NCBI GenBank assembly: GCA_027214125.1
Contig: JAPWHF010000002.1
Span: 1-64,000 of the forward strand
Length of the DNA stretch: 64,000 nucleotides
Direction of reading: 5' to 3'
Source of the DNA: Zoogloeaceae bacterium G21618-S1
GTDB taxonomy: Bacteria > Pseudomonadota > Gammaproteobacteria > Burkholderiales > Rhodocyclaceae
Below, piece after piece: positions 7,592 to 17,611 of this stretch. Positions within the stretch are counted from its first letter, which is position 1. Each line of letters begins with the position of its first letter. Position numbers and translations under genes: made by a program. The notes beneath the pieces are model-generated. The model was given only the letters and a program-made list of their open reading frames with translations. It did not search any database and had not been told where the DNA came from.

Positions 7592-8680
7592 ATGACGCTT
7601 CTTGATGTTCGCCAGATCACGCTCGCCTACGGAACACAGCCGGTCGTCGACCGCCTGGATTTCTCGCTGGCCGAAGGCGACATCGGCTGTCTGCTGGGAC
7701 CATCGGGCTGCGGCAAGACGACCGTTCTGCGAGCAATTGCAGGCTTCGAACGGGTGCGCGACGGGGAGATCCTGATCGACGGTCAGTGCGTCAGCAGCGT
7801 GCACACCCACCTGCCGCCCGAACGCCGCCGCATCGGCATGGTGTTTCAGGACTACGCGCTGTTTCCGCATCTTGATGTGAGCGAGAACATCGCCTTCGGC
7901 TTGGGCAAGCAGAACGCCGACGCGCAGCGAAAGCGAGTCGATGCCCTGCTCGATCTGGTCGGACTCGGCCAACAAGCCACGCGCTACCCGCACGAACTTT
8001 CCGGCGGCCAGCAGCAGCGGGTGGCGCTCGCCCGCGCCCTGGCGCCGGCCCCCAGCCTGCTGCTGATGGACGAGCCCTTCTCCAATCTCGACGTGGAGTT
8101 GCGCGAACGGCTCTCGCTGGAAGTGCGCCGGATTCTCAAGGAGACCGGCACCACCGCCATTCTGGTAACCCACGATCAGAACGAAGCCTTTGCCGTGGCC
8201 GACGTAGTCGCCCTGATGCACGGCGGCCGCATTCAGCAGCGGGCCACGCCTTACGATCTCTACCACCGGCCAGCCAATCGCTTTGTGGCCGATTTCGTCG
8301 GTCAGGGCGTACTTGTGCCCGGCCGGGTGGTCGGCGACGACCGGGTCGAGATTGCGCTGGGCACGCTGCGCAGCGATACCCCGCTCGATTGCGGCCCGCT
8401 CGGCGTGTGCCCGATTGATGCCACGGTCGACGTGCTGCTGCGTCCCGATGACATCGTGCACGACGACGCCAGCCCCGACACCGCCACCGTGCTGATGAAA
8501 GCTTTCCGCGGCGCCGACATTCTCTACACCCTCAAGCTCGACAGCGGCGTCAAACTCCTGTCGCTGGTGCCCAGCCATCACAACCATGCCATCGGCGAGC
8601 GCATCGGCATTCGCCTTGATGTTGACCATGTGGTGACCTTCTACGAGCCGGTACCACCGCCCCTCGCCGCCCAGCCATGA
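7592..8680 (+). CDS. fbpC: Fbp-type ferric iron ABC transporter ATP-binding protein
   Basis: 362 residues from the ATG at 7592 (MTLLDVRQITLAYG). It is the ATPase that powers the divergently encoded permease. Motifs seen: Walker A GPSGCGKT, Q-loop VFQDYALFPHLDVSEN, ABC signature LSGGQQQRVALARAL, Walker B LLLMDEPFSNLD and the H-loop VTHDQNEAFA. After about residue 235 comes a TOBE-like regulatory domain (LLRPDDIVHDD). The DYALFPHL and QQRVALARALA pattern is typical of FbpC/PotA-type importers. An in-frame ATG at 7547 would add 15 residues but overlaps a TATAAT box. The stop overlaps the aat start by four bases (ATGA), so the N-end-rule transferase genes downstream are probably co-transcribed with it. 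Confidence 0.88.
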   Translation: MTLLDVRQITLAYGTQPVVDRLDFSLAEGDIGCLLGPSGCGKTTVLRAIAGFERVRDGEILIDGQCVSSVHTHLPPERRRIGMVFQDYALFPHLDVSENIAFGLGKQNADAQRKRVDALLDLVGLGQQATRYPHELSGGQQQRVALARALAPAPSLLLMDEPFSNLDVELRERLSLEVRRILKETGTTAILVTHDQNEAFAVADVVALMHGGRIQQRATPYDLYHRPANRFVADFVGQGVLVPGRVVGDDRVEIALGTLRSDTPLDCGPLGVCPIDATVDVLLRPDDIVHDDASPDTATVLMKAFRGADILYTLKLDSGVKLLSLVPSHHNHAIGERIGIRLDVDHVVTFYEPVPPPLAAQP

Positions 8681-9393
8681 TTCCATGGCTGCATGAACCC
8701 GACTTTCCGCCGCTGAGCCGCGCACTGGCCGAACCCAACGGACTGCTCGCCGCAGGCGGCCAGCTCACCCCGGCCTGGTTGCTCGCGGCCTACCGCCGCG
8801 GCATTTTTCCGTGGTTCAGTGAAGGCGAGCCGATCATGTGGTGGAGCCCGGACCCGCGCATGGTCTTGCGTCCAGGCCATGTCCGAATCACCCGATCTCT
8901 GGCAAAAACGCTGCGCAGTGACCGCTTCGAGGTCCGCTTCGACACGGCCTTTGCTCAGGTCATGGCCGGCTGCGCCGCCCCGCGCGCCGACGGACACGGC
9001 ACCTGGATTACCGCCCACATGCAGGCTGCCTACCTGCGCCTGCATGAACTGGGCTACGCCCACAGTGTCGAATGCTTCAAAGACGGCGTACTGGTCGGCG
9101 GCCTGTACGGCCTCGCGCTCGATCAGGCCTTTTTTGGGGAATCGATGTTTTCGCGGGTCAGCGATGCTTCCAAGGTCGCGCTGGCGCATCTGGCGCGCTT
9201 TCTCGATCAGCGCGGTGTCGGCCTGATCGACTGCCAGATGACCACTGCGCACCTGAGCACCATGGGTGGGGTCGAAGTCCCCCGCGCGGCATTCAGCCAG
9301 GCCCTGACGCAGCTGATCAGCCCGGCGCCCGAACCGCAGCGCTGGCCGACGGCGCCGGAAGCCGGGCACAATTGGGTTCGCACTTCGGAGTAA
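8677..9393 (+). CDS. aat: leucyl/phenylalanyl-tRNA--protein transferase
   Basis: 238 residues, normal family length. Transfers Leu or Phe from charged tRNA to proteins with N-terminal Arg or Lys, marking them for ClpS/ClpAP degradation; cytoplasmic. The start IPWLHEPDFPPLSRALAEPN and the blocks GIFPWFSEGEPIMWWSPDPR, FGESMFSR and DCQMTTAHLSTMG are characteristic. The ATG overlaps the upstream ATPase stop and the next gene (bpt) starts four bases after its stop, giving a two-gene N-end-rule module. Confidence 0.95.
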   Translation: MIPWLHEPDFPPLSRALAEPNGLLAAGGQLTPAWLLAAYRRGIFPWFSEGEPIMWWSPDPRMVLRPGHVRITRSLAKTLRSDRFEVRFDTAFAQVMAGCAAPRADGHGTWITAHMQAAYLRLHELGYAHSVECFKDGVLVGGLYGLALDQAFFGESMFSRVSDASKVALAHLARFLDQRGVGLIDCQMTTAHLSTMGGVEVPRAAFSQALTQLISPAPEPQRWPTAPEAGHNWVRTSE

Positions 9394-9396
9394 GCC

Positions 9397-10128
9397 ATGC
9401 AGAAGGACTACCCCTACGCGCTGATTCAGTTTTACGTCACCGGGCCCTACGACTGCTCCTATCTCCCCGCGGAGCGCGCCCGCTCGCAGGTCGCCACGCC
9501 CAATCATGTAATCGACACCCCGATCTACTCAGAGCTGGTGCGCAATGGCTTTCGTCGCAGCGGCGTGTTTACCTACCGCCCCTACTGCGATCAGTGCCAG
9601 GCTTGCGTGCCGGTGCGCATTCCCGTTGAGCGGTTCGTGGCCAACCGTAGCCAGCGCCGCACGGCCGCGCGACTCGGTCACATGTCAGTCACCGAACGCC
9701 CGCTGGGCTTTGACGACGAACACTACGCGCTCTACAAGCGCTACCAGGAACAGCGCCACGCTGGCGGCGGCATGGACCAGGACAGTCGCGAGCAATACGC
9801 CCACTTCCTGTTGCAAAGCCATGTCGACACCCGCCTGATCGAATTTCGCGACGCCGGTGTGCTGCGCATGGTGTGCATCATCGATCGCCTGACCGACGGG
9901 CTGTCGAGCGTCTACACCTATTTCGACCCCAACATCCCTGGCGCTAGCTACGGCACCTGGGGGGTGTTGTGGCAGATTGAGGTGTGCCGGGCACTGGATC
10001 TGCCCTATCTCTACCTGGGCTACTGGATTCGCGACAGTCGCAAGATGGCCTACAAGGCGCACTTCAAACCGCTGGAAGGTCGCATCGGCGGGCAATGGCA
10101 GACGCTGAACGCCGACACAATGGCCTGA
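9397..10128 (+). CDS. bpt: aspartate/glutamate leucyltransferase (Bpt/Ate-type)
   Basis: 243 residues. Transfers leucine from tRNA to proteins with N-terminal Asp or Glu, complementing Aat in the bacterial N-end rule. The N-terminal block [14 protein letters not shown] and the cysteine pair [15 protein letters not shown] are the family hallmark, followed by the C-terminal GNAT-like domain with YTYFDP and [10 protein letters not shown]. It sits directly behind aat, an arrangement common in proteobacteria that have both enzymes. Older annotations call it an arginyl-tRNA--protein transferase, but bacterial members use leucine. Confidence 0.93.
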   Translation: MQKDYPYALIQFYVTGPYDCSYLPAERARSQVATPNHVIDTPIYSELVRNGFRRSGVFTYRPYCDQCQACVPVRIPVERFVANRSQRRTAARLGHMSVTERPLGFDDEHYALYKRYQEQRHAGGGMDQDSREQYAHFLLQSHVDTRLIEFRDAGVLRMVCIIDRLTDGLSSVYTYFDPNIPGASYGTWGVLWQIEVCRALDLPYLYLGYWIRDSRKMAYKAHFKPLEGRIGGQWQTLNADTMA

Positions 10129-10170
10129 CGCGGCGCACAAAACGCAGCGGCGGTAGAGTAAAATCCGCCG

Positions 10171-11184
10171 ATGCTCTACGACCTGATCCGATCTGTATTC
10201 TTCTCGATGGATGCCGAGCAGGCCCATGGCCTCGGCATGAACGCCCTGCGACTTGGCGGCCGGTTGCTGCCCGCCGCCGAGCCCCTGCCCGCCGTGCCCA
10301 CTGAAGTGATGGGCATCGCCTTTCCCAACCGGGTCGGCCTGGCCGCCGGGCTGGACAAGAACGGCGAAGCCATTGACGGCCTGGCGCGCATCGGCTTCGG
10401 TTTTCTCGAAATCGGCACCATCACGCCGCGCCCTCAGCCGGGCAACCCCAAGCCACGACTGTTCCGCCTGCCGGAAGTCGAGGGCATCATCAACCGCATG
10501 GGTTTCAACAACCATGGCGTCGATGCGCTGGTCACCAACGTCAAAGCGGCCAAATACCGCGGCGTGCTGGGCATCAACATCGGCAAGAACGCCGATACGC
10601 CGATTGAGCGCGCGGTCGATGACTACCTCGCCTGCCTCGACAAGGTGTATGCGCTGGCCAGCTATGTGACGGTCAACATCTCCTCGCCGAACACCAAAAA
10701 CCTGCGCGCCCTGCAAGGCGCTTCAGAACTCGACGCCCTGCTCGGACCGCTCAAGGCCGCTCAGCAACGCCTCGCCGACCAGCACGGCAAGCATGTGCCG
10801 CTGGCGCTCAAGATCGCGCCCGATCTCGACGACGAGCAGATCACCCAGATCGCCGACGCCGTGCGCAAGCACCGCTTCGAAGCGGTCATCGCTACCAACA
10901 CCACCATCGCCCGCGATGCCGTTCAGGGCCTGCGCCATGGCGACGAAACCGGTGGCCTGTCGGGCGGGCCGGTGCGCGAGGCCAGCACCCGAGTCATCCG
11001 CGCGCTGTCGGGCAAACTCGGTGGCGAGTTGCCCATCATCGGCGCGGGCGGCATTTTGAATGGCGACGACGCCCGCGAGAAAATCACCGCCGGCGCCGCC
11101 CTGGTGCAGATCTACAGCGGCCTGATCTACCACGGCCCGCGGCTGATCCGCGATTGCGTCGCCGCAACCGATCGTCACTACTGA
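10171..11184 (+). CDS. pyrD: dihydroorotate dehydrogenase, class 2 (quinone)
   Basis: 337 residues. Membrane-associated FMN enzyme that oxidises dihydroorotate to orotate with quinone, the fourth step of pyrimidine synthesis. The N-terminal helix ([20 protein letters not shown]) is the membrane/quinone-binding segment of class 2 enzymes. FMN and substrate motifs include [54 protein letters not shown] and IGAGGI. An inverted repeat CGGCGG-N11-CCGCCG ends right before the ATG and contains TAAAAT, so the transcript leader may be very short. It is isolated from other pyr genes; carAB lies about 19 kb away. Confidence 0.95.
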   Translation: MLYDLIRSVFFSMDAEQAHGLGMNALRLGGRLLPAAEPLPAVPTEVMGIAFPNRVGLAAGLDKNGEAIDGLARIGFGFLEIGTITPRPQPGNPKPRLFRLPEVEGIINRMGFNNHGVDALVTNVKAAKYRGVLGINIGKNADTPIERAVDDYLACLDKVYALASYVTVNISSPNTKNLRALQGASELDALLGPLKAAQQRLADQHGKHVPLALKIAPDLDDEQITQIADAVRKHRFEAVIATNTTIARDAVQGLRHGDETGGLSGGPVREASTRVIRALSGKLGGELPIIGAGGILNGDDAREKITAGAALVQIYSGLIYHGPRLIRDCVAATDRHY

Positions 11185-11221
11185 CAGCCTCAGAATGCAT
11201 ATACCTATAACCGCGGCGGGG

Positions 11222-11250
11222 TTGAGCAGCGCCTCCCCACGGGGGATAAT
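11222..11250 (+). promoter_or_regulatory. sigma-70-type promoter of the rnf operon
   Basis: TTGAGC (11222-11227) and GATAAT (11245-11250) separated by 17 bases, ending 27 bases before the rnfA ATG. Good match to the housekeeping consensus in the only gap upstream of the operon. Confidence 0.6.
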
Positions 11251-11277
11251 TCCCGGCTTCAACAAGAACGGCTTGGC

Positions 11278-11862
11278 ATGAGCAGCTATCTCTTCGTGAT
11301 TCTTGGTGCGGTGCTCGTCAACAACGTAGTGCTGGTGCGCATCCTCGGCCTGTGCCCCTTCATGGGCGTCTCCAAAAAGCTCGAGACGGCCATTGGCATG
11401 GGCGCGGCCACCACCTTTGTGCTCACCCTCGGCAGCGGCACCAGCTATTTGATCGACCACTACCTGCTGGTCCCCAACGATCTGGTGTATCTGCGCACCC
11501 TCTCGTTCATCGTCGTCATCGCCGCCATCGTCCAGCTAACCGAACTGGTCATTCACAAAACCAGCCCGCTGTTGCACCAGGTGCTTGGCATCTACCTGCC
11601 GCTGATCACCACCAACTGTGCGGTGCTCGGTGTGCCATTGCTCAATGTGGGTCTGCGTCACGACCTGTTCGAGTCACTGCTCTTCGGCTTCGGCAGCTCG
11701 ATCGGCTTCACGCTGGCGCTGGTGCTCTTTGCCGGCATCCGCGAGCGCCTCGACGGCGCCGACATTCCCGGCCCCTTCAAAGGCACCGCCATTGCCATGA
11801 TCACCGCCGGCCTGATGAGTCTCGCCTTCATGGGCTTTGCCGGACTGGATCGCTTCCAGTGA
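11278..11862 (+). CDS. rnfA: Rnf electron transport complex subunit RnfA
   Basis: 194 residues, six predicted membrane helices. Core membrane subunit of the Rnf (RsxA) complex, which couples ferredoxin:NAD+ electron transfer to ion movement and supplies low-potential electrons or keeps SoxR reduced. The start [21 protein letters not shown] and the block [17 protein letters not shown], with its conserved cysteine, are diagnostic. The homologous subunit RnfE is encoded 4 kb downstream with the LLGLCPILAVS version. First gene of the rnfABCDGE-nth operon. Confidence 0.96.
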   Translation: MSSYLFVILGAVLVNNVVLVRILGLCPFMGVSKKLETAIGMGAATTFVLTLGSGTSYLIDHYLLVPNDLVYLRTLSFIVVIAAIVQLTELVIHKTSPLLHQVLGIYLPLITTNCAVLGVPLLNVGLRHDLFESLLFGFGSSIGFTLALVLFAGIRERLDGADIPGPFKGTAIAMITAGLMSLAFMGFAGLDRFQ

Positions 11863-11902
11863 CCGCTCGCCACTTATTGCACGTGCCCAAGCACGCCCTG
11901 CC

Positions 11903-12454
11903 ATGCTGACTGCCATTCTCGTCATGACCGGCATCGCGCTGGTGCTCGGCGCTGCGCTCGGCTTTGCCGCCATCTTCTTCAAGGTCGAAGGCGACCCGCT
12001 GGTCGACAACATCGACGCCATCCTGCCCCAGACCCAGTGCGGCCAGTGCGGCTTTCCCGGCTGCCGGCCCTACGCCGAAGCGATTGCCAACGGCGAGGCC
12101 GACATCAACCAGTGCCCACCGGGTGGCGAAGAAGGCATCCGCCATCTGGCCGACCTGCTCGGCCGCGAGTTCAAGCCGCTCGACGAAGAGCACGGCGTCG
12201 AAAAGCCCAAATCGGTTGCCATCATCGACGAGCAAACCTGCATCGGTTGCACGCTGTGCATCCAGGCCTGCCCGGTGGACGCCATCGTTGGCGCGGCCAA
12301 GCAAATGCACACCATTGTTGAAGCCGAATGCACCGGCTGCGAGCTGTGTATCGCCCCCTGTCCGGTGGACTGCATCACCATGGAACCGCTGAAAGAAAAC
12401 GTGAAGACCTGGAAATGGAAATACCCGGTCATCCAGATCAAGGACGTCGCATGA
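11903..12454 (+). CDS. rnfB: Rnf complex iron-sulfur subunit RnfB
   Basis: 183 residues from the ATG at 11903 (the frame is open upstream, but without homology). An N-terminal membrane helix ([20 protein letters not shown]) is followed by a [4Fe-4S] domain with CGQCGFPGC, then two ferredoxin-type clusters, [16 protein letters not shown] and [15 protein letters not shown]. It receives electrons from ferredoxin in the Rnf complex at the cytoplasmic side of the membrane. The stop overlaps the rnfC start (ATGA). Confidence 0.95.
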   Translation: MLTAILVMTGIALVLGAALGFAAIFFKVEGDPLVDNIDAILPQTQCGQCGFPGCRPYAEAIANGEADINQCPPGGEEGIRHLADLLGREFKPLDEEHGVEKPKSVAIIDEQTCIGCTLCIQACPVDAIVGAAKQMHTIVEAECTGCELCIAPCPVDCITMEPLKENVKTWKWKYPVIQIKDVA

Positions 12455-14130
12455 TCGCCGGTCTGTTCCGTTTCAAGGGCGGCATCAAACCCGACACGCA
12501 CAAAAACGCCTCGGCCGGATCGCCCATCCAGATCGCGCCACTGCCAAAGCAGTTGATCGTGCCGCTACGCCAAAGCCCGCGCGCGACCGCCGAATGCATC
12601 GTGGTGCCCGGCCAGAAGGTCCTCAAAGGCGAGCGCATCGGCCTGCCCGACAGCCCGCTGAGCACCGCCGTCCACGCGCCCACCTCGGGCACCGTGGTCG
12701 AGATCACGCCCCACGCCATGGCCCACGCCTCCGGCTTGCAGACGCGATGTGTGGTCATCGAACCCGATGGCGACGAACGCTGGACCGATCGCCCCACGCT
12801 GGACTTCGAATCGGCCAAGCCCAAAGAAGCCCTCGCCTGGCTGCGCGACCACGGCATCGTCGGTCTGGGCGGCGCCACTTTCCCCAGCCACATCAAGGCC
12901 GGCGTCGATGGCGGCATCGAAACCCTGATTCTCAATGGCGCCGAGTGCGAGCCCTGGATTACCTGTGACGACCGGCTCATGCGCGAGCGTGCCGACGGCA
13001 TCGTCGCCGGCGCGCTGATCCTCAAGCACCTCACCGGCGCACGCGAAATCGTATTCGGCGTCGAAGACAACAAGCCCCAGGCCATTGAAGCCTTGCGCAC
13101 GGCCATCCATGGCCTGAGCGGCGACATCACCGTCATTCCCGTGCCCTCGCTCTATCCGGCCGGCGGCGAAAAACAACTGATCCGCGTGCTCACCGGCGTC
13201 GAGATCCCGCATGGCAAGCTGGGCGGCGATTTTGGCGTGCAGTGTTTCAACGTCGGCACCGCCTATGCGGTCAATCGCGCCATCAACCATGGCGAGCCGC
13301 TGGTCTCACGCGTGATGACGGTCACCGGTAATGTCGAAAAACCCGGCAATTTCGAAGTCCTGATCGGCACCCCGGTCGAGGCCTTGCTCGCCTTGGGTCA
13401 ACCCAAGCCCGATACCGGCCGCATCCTGATGGGCGGCCCGATGATGGGCTTCGAACTGCCCCGCCTCGATGTGCCCGCCACCAAAGCCACCAACTGCCTG
13501 ATCGCCACGTCGCCCGCGCTGTTTCCTCCGCCGCCGCCGGAAATGAACTGCATCCGCTGCGGTGCCTGCGCCGCAGCCTGCCCCGCCGAACTGCAACCCT
13601 TCGAGTTGTACTGGTTCTCGCGCGCCCGCAACTTCGGCAAAGCGCAGGAATATCACCTCTTCGACTGCATCGAGTGCGGCTGCTGCTCCTACGTGTGCCC
13701 CTCGCAGATCCGCTTGGTGGATTACTACCGCTTCGCCAAAGGCGAAATCTGGGCGCGCGAACGCGAAAAATCAGCGGCCGATGCCGCACGCGAACGCTTT
13801 GAGTTCCGCAATGAGCGCCAGGCCCGCGAGAAGCGCGAAAAAGCCGAGAAGCTCGCCGCAAAAGCGGCCGCCACCAAAGCCAAACTTGCCGCCACCGCGG
13901 CGGACGCCCCGGCCGCTGCGAGCACTGATACCCCGGCGGGCCCGGACGATGCCAAGCGCGCCCTCATCGCCGCGGCACTCGAACGCGCCAAGGCGCAAAA
14001 AGCCGCGGTCGAGCCCAAAAACACCGATGCGCTGACGCCCGAACAGGCTGCCCAGGTCGCCGAAGCCGACGCGCGCCGCGCCGCCCAGGCCGCCCCAGAC
14101 ACTGCCGCCGACGCGCCGGAATCGAACTGA
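12451..14130 (+). CDS. rnfC: Rnf complex subunit RnfC
   Basis: 559 residues from the ATG overlapping the rnfB stop. Peripheral NADH/FMN-binding and iron-sulfur subunit. The N-terminal [16 protein letters not shown] block and glycine-rich [10 protein letters not shown] lead into the NADH-binding region with [13 protein letters not shown]. Two ferredoxin-type clusters follow: [17 protein letters not shown] and [17 protein letters not shown]. The last ~110 residues are a charged alanine/lysine-rich helix, the variable tail seen in proteobacterial RnfC. The stop overlaps the rnfD ATG by one base. Confidence 0.95.
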   Translation: MIAGLFRFKGGIKPDTHKNASAGSPIQIAPLPKQLIVPLRQSPRATAECIVVPGQKVLKGERIGLPDSPLSTAVHAPTSGTVVEITPHAMAHASGLQTRCVVIEPDGDERWTDRPTLDFESAKPKEALAWLRDHGIVGLGGATFPSHIKAGVDGGIETLILNGAECEPWITCDDRLMRERADGIVAGALILKHLTGAREIVFGVEDNKPQAIEALRTAIHGLSGDITVIPVPSLYPAGGEKQLIRVLTGVEIPHGKLGGDFGVQCFNVGTAYAVNRAINHGEPLVSRVMTVTGNVEKPGNFEVLIGTPVEALLALGQPKPDTGRILMGGPMMGFELPRLDVPATKATNCLIATSPALFPPPPPEMNCIRCGACAAACPAELQPFELYWFSRARNFGKAQEYHLFDCIECGCCSYVCPSQIRLVDYYRFAKGEIWAREREKSAADAARERFEFRNERQAREKREKAEKLAAKAAATKAKLAATAADAPAAASTDTPAGPDDAKRALIAAALERAKAQKAAVEPKNTDALTPEQAAQVAEADARRAAQAAPDTAADAPESN

Positions 14131-15119
14131 TGCTGACTTCACCCTTCGTTCGCAAACCCACCAGCGTGCAGCAGGTGATGTTCACCGTGCTGGTCGCGCT
14201 GCTTCCGGCCGTCGCGCTCTATGTCTGGCAATTCGGCCCCGGCATTGTCGTCAATATCATCATCGCCACCGTCAGTGCCGTGGGTGCCGAGGCGGCAATT
14301 CTCAAGCTACGCAAAAAACCGGTCGGGCTGTATGTCTCCGACCTGTCCGCCGTGGTCACCGCCTGGCTGATCGCCCTCACCTTCCCGACCATCCTGCCAG
14401 CCTGGATCCTCATCCTCGCCACGGTGCTGTCGATCGTCGCAGTCAAGCAGCTCTACGGCGGCCTCGGGCAGAACCCCTTCAACCCGGCCATGGCCGCCTA
14501 TTGCCTGATGATCGTCGCTTACCCCTCGGCCATGTCACAGTGGCCCGCGGCCGGCTGGATGGATCTATCCACGCATTTGCAGTTGATTGGCGGCGCCAGT
14601 CTGGACGCAATGACCGGCGCGACGCCGCTGGATGCGCTCCGCACCGGTTTGCGCTCCGGCGCGCCCGTAAGCGACGTTCTGACCCACGACGCCTTCGGTA
14701 TCCTCGGCGGTCGCGGCTGGGAGTGGATCGGCCTGGGTTACCTCGCCGGCGGCCTGTTCCTCATTCAACGCCGCGTCATCACCTGGCATCTGCCCACGGC
14801 GTTTCTTGGCGGACTGATCATCGTCTCCGGCCTGTTCTGGATGGCCAATCCGGCGCACTACGCCTCACCGCTGTTTCATCTGGCCAGTGGCGGCACGCTG
14901 CTGGCGGCGTTCTTCATCGTCACCGACCCGGTCTCCGGCGCCACCACACCGCGCGGCAAACTCATCTTTGCCGCCAGCATTGCGCTGATCACCTACCTGA
15001 TCCGCAACTTCGGCGCCTATCCTGACGGAATCGCCTTCGCCGTGCTGCTGATGAACCTGTGCGTGCCGCTGATCGACATGAAGACCCAGCCGCGCGTATT
15101 CGGCCACAAGGGAGACTGA
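14130..15119 (+). CDS. rnfD: Rnf complex membrane subunit RnfD
   Basis: 329 residues with about nine to ten membrane helices. Carries covalently bound FMN: the TGATPLDALRTG motif with Thr165 is the expected attachment site. Related to NqrB. Other family blocks are QVMFTVLVALLPAVALYVW at the start, LGQNPFNPAMAAYC and FIVTDPVSGATTPRGK. Translationally coupled to rnfC; rnfG begins four bases after its stop. Confidence 0.95.
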   Translation: MLTSPFVRKPTSVQQVMFTVLVALLPAVALYVWQFGPGIVVNIIIATVSAVGAEAAILKLRKKPVGLYVSDLSAVVTAWLIALTFPTILPAWILILATVLSIVAVKQLYGGLGQNPFNPAMAAYCLMIVAYPSAMSQWPAAGWMDLSTHLQLIGGASLDAMTGATPLDALRTGLRSGAPVSDVLTHDAFGILGGRGWEWIGLGYLAGGLFLIQRRVITWHLPTAFLGGLIIVSGLFWMANPAHYASPLFHLASGGTLLAAFFIVTDPVSGATTPRGKLIFAASIALITYLIRNFGAYPDGIAFAVLLMNLCVPLIDMKTQPRVFGHKGD

Positions 15120-15123
15120 GCGC

Positions 15124-15816
15124 GTGAGCACCGAATACACCGCCGCCCGCACCTCGATCCGCACCGCGCTGATCCTGACCCTGTTTGCCTCGCTATTTAC
15201 CGCTGCGATGGCGCTCACCTACCGCTACACCAAACCGGCGATCGACACCGCCGTGGCCGAGGTCAAACGCAAACTGATTGCCGAAGTCCTCGCGCCGGAG
15301 AGCTACGACAACGCCCTGCTCGACGATGTCGTTACCGTGCTCGCACCCGCCGAACTCGGCATCGACGAAGGCAGCCTGGTCTATCGTGCCCGCAAGCGTG
15401 GCGAGCCGGTCGCGCTGATCGTCGAAGCCCGCGCACCCGACGGCTATGGCGGCGGGATTGATCTGATTGTCGCCGTCGGTGCCGATGGTCGCCTGACCGG
15501 CGTGCGTGCCACCGCCCACAAAGAGACACCGGGCTTGGGCGACTATGTTGATCCGCGCAAAGACCCCAACAAGACCCACCCATGGATCAACCAGTTCGTT
15601 GGCCGTGGCCTGACCGGCAGCGACACCAGCGGCTGGAAAGTGCGCAAGGACGGTGGCGATTTTGACGCACGCGCCGGCGCCACCATCAGCGCCCGTGCCG
15701 TCATTGCTGCTACCGCCCGTGCGCTGGCCTACGCCGACGCCAACCAGCACCGCCTGTTCGACGCAAAAACTGGCGAGCGAATCACCGCCGCCGCCAATGC
15801 AGGAGCTAAGCCATGA
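15124..15816 (+). CDS. rnfG: Rnf complex FMN-binding subunit RnfG
   Basis: 230 residues, GTG start. One N-terminal membrane helix (LILTLFASLFTAAMALTY) and a periplasmic FMN-binding domain with GYGGGIDLIVAVG, HKETPGLGDYVD and AGATISARAV, where Thr187 is the predicted covalent FMN site. Electron carrier of the Rnf complex facing the periplasm. The stop overlaps the rnfE start (ATGA). Confidence 0.94.
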   Translation: MSTEYTAARTSIRTALILTLFASLFTAAMALTYRYTKPAIDTAVAEVKRKLIAEVLAPESYDNALLDDVVTVLAPAELGIDEGSLVYRARKRGEPVALIVEARAPDGYGGGIDLIVAVGADGRLTGVRATAHKETPGLGDYVDPRKDPNKTHPWINQFVGRGLTGSDTSGWKVRKDGGDFDARAGATISARAVIAATARALAYADANQHRLFDAKTGERITAAANAGAKP

Positions 15817-16505
15817 GCGCCTTCAGCAAAGACACCTGGATCAACGGCCTGTGGAAGCAAAACCCCGGCCTGGTTCAACTGCTCGGCCTGTGCCCCATCC
15901 TCGCGGTCAGCACCACCATGGTCAACGCGGTCAGCCTCGGTATCGCCACCATCGTGGTGATGGCACTGGCCAACCTGTCAGTCGCCACGCTGCGCAACTT
16001 CATCCCCTACGAAATCCGCATCCCGGTATTCATCCTGATCATCGCCTCGCTGGTGACCGTGGTAGATCTGCTGTTCAATGCCTATCTGCACGAGCTGTAT
16101 CTGGTGCTCGGCATCTTCATTCCACTGATCGTCACCAACTGCATCGTGCTCGCGCGTATCGAGGCCTTTGCCGCCAAGAACGACCCGCTGGTGTCCACCT
16201 TCGACGGCATCGCTCAAGGTGTGGGACTGCTGCTGGTACTGGCCGTGCTGGGCACCATGCGCGAGCTGATTGGCGCGGGCACACTGTTTGGCGGCATCGA
16301 TCTGATCATCGAAGGCGCCTCGTCCATCAAAGTGCTGGGCGCCGACTACCCCGGTTTCATGATCGCCATCCTGCCGCCCGGTGCCTTCTTTGCGCTGGGC
16401 TGCCTGATCGCTGCCTTCAACTGGATCAACAGCCGCGCCGCGGCCCGCAAACATGCGGCCCCGGCCACACCCGACCTGCCGGCAGACGCCGTGCCGGAGC
16501 GCTGA
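15813..16505 (+). CDS. rnfE: Rnf complex membrane subunit RnfE
   Basis: 230 residues with six predicted helices. Homologue of RnfA with the conserved cysteine block LVQLLGLCPILAVSTT and a second half with RIPVFILIIASLVTVVD and VTNCIVLARIEAFA. Pairs with RnfA in the membrane core. Followed within 10 bases by nth, as in enterobacterial rsx operons. Confidence 0.95.
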   Translation: MSAFSKDTWINGLWKQNPGLVQLLGLCPILAVSTTMVNAVSLGIATIVVMALANLSVATLRNFIPYEIRIPVFILIIASLVTVVDLLFNAYLHELYLVLGIFIPLIVTNCIVLARIEAFAAKNDPLVSTFDGIAQGVGLLLVLAVLGTMRELIGAGTLFGGIDLIIEGASSIKVLGADYPGFMIAILPPGAFFALGCLIAAFNWINSRAAARKHAAPATPDLPADAVPER

Positions 16506-16512
16506 CGCCGGC

Positions 16513-17187
16513 ATGCCGCGTCCGATGAGCAAGTCCGCCATCGCCGAGATGTTCGCGCGATTCCAGGCGGCCAACCCGACGCCCGAAACCGAGCTCGAAT
16601 ACGCCTCGCCCTACCAGTTGCTGGTGGCCGTCGTGTTATCGGCACAGGCCACGGATAAGGGCGTGAACATCGCCACCCGCAAACTGTTTGCCGAGGCCCC
16701 CACACCGGAGGCCATGATCACCCTCGGCGAAGCGGGCGTGACCGAACACATCAAGACCATCGGCCTGTTCCGCAACAAGACCAAGAACGTCGTCGCGCTG
16801 TCTTACTTGCTGCTGGAACGCCATGGCGGCGAGGTGCCCGCCGATCGCGACGCGCTTACCGCCCTGCCCGGCGTCGGCCGAAAAACCGCCAATGTGGTGC
16901 TGAACACCATCTTTCGTCAGCCGACCATGGCCGTCGACACCCACATTTTCCGGCTCGCCAACCGCACCGGTCTGGCCGCCGGCAAGGATGTCGACGCGGT
17001 CGAGGCCGCGCTACTTCGGCGCGTGCCCAAGCCCTATCTGCTCGACGCACACCACTGGCTGATTTTGCACGGGCGCTATGTATGCACCGCGCGCAAGCCA
17101 GCCTGCGACCGCTGCCTGGTGCGCGACCTGTGCAACTCACGCGACAAGACCGATCTCCCGCCACCCGGAAGCCCAGACCATGTTTGA
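16513..17187 (+). CDS. nth: endonuclease III (DNA glycosylase/AP lyase)
   Basis: 224 residues from ATG 16513; ATG 16525 (MSKSAIAEMF) is equally plausible and would give 220. Removes oxidised pyrimidines in base excision repair. The helix-hairpin-helix ALPGVGRKTANVVL carries the catalytic lysine, VDTHIFRLANR carries the catalytic aspartate, and the C-terminus has the [4Fe-4S] pattern C-x6-C-x2-C-x5-C (CTARKPACDRCLVRDLC). Placement after rnfE is conserved in many proteobacteria. The next gene starts eight bases before its stop. Confidence 0.95.
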   Translation: MPRPMSKSAIAEMFARFQAANPTPETELEYASPYQLLVAVVLSAQATDKGVNIATRKLFAEAPTPEAMITLGEAGVTEHIKTIGLFRNKTKNVVALSYLLLERHGGEVPADRDALTALPGVGRKTANVVLNTIFRQPTMAVDTHIFRLANRTGLAAGKDVDAVEAALLRRVPKPYLLDAHHWLILHGRYVCTARKPACDRCLVRDLCNSRDKTDLPPPGSPDHV

Positions 17188-17611
17188 TCCCAGCCGCGAC
17201 CAAGCCCGCCAGTTCTTCATTGAGGCCTGGCGCAAGCATCGCGATGGCAACATCCTCACCCCGCTCGAATCCATGGTGGTGGATATCGTGCAGCTCCATC
17301 CGGAATACCAGCCCTTGCTCGAAGACAAGGATGCGATCGAACATGAATTTGCGCCCGAAGACGGGCAGGTGAATCCGTTTCTCCACCTCTCGCTGCATCT
17401 GGCCATCGAAGAACAGCTCTCGATCAACCAGCCGCCCGGACTCAAGCCGGCTTTTGCGCAACTGCAACTGCGCAAGGGCGATCGGCACGACGCCTTGCAC
17501 GAGGTGCTCGAATGTCTCGGTGAAGTGATCTGGAAAGCCCAGCGCGACCGGCAGCCGCCCGACGGCGCGGCCTATGTCGAGGCCGTACGTAAACACGCCG
17601 GCCTCGCCTGA
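17180..17611 (+). CDS. DUF1841 family protein
   Basis: 143 residues, no known function. Starts FDPSRDQARQFFIEAWRKHR; contains LTPLESMVVDIVQLHPEYQ and a conserved-looking FLHLSLHLAIEEQLSINQPPG with several histidines and acidic residues, then DRHDALHEVLECLGEVIW. This matches the DUF1841 family found in betaproteobacteria, soluble and mostly helical, possibly metal-binding from the histidine pattern (inference). Overlaps nth, so probably the last gene of the rnf-nth transcript. Confidence 0.85.
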   Translation: MFDPSRDQARQFFIEAWRKHRDGNILTPLESMVVDIVQLHPEYQPLLEDKDAIEHEFAPEDGQVNPFLHLSLHLAIEEQLSINQPPGLKPAFAQLQLRKGDRHDALHEVLECLGEVIWKAQRDRQPPDGAAYVEAVRKHAGLA

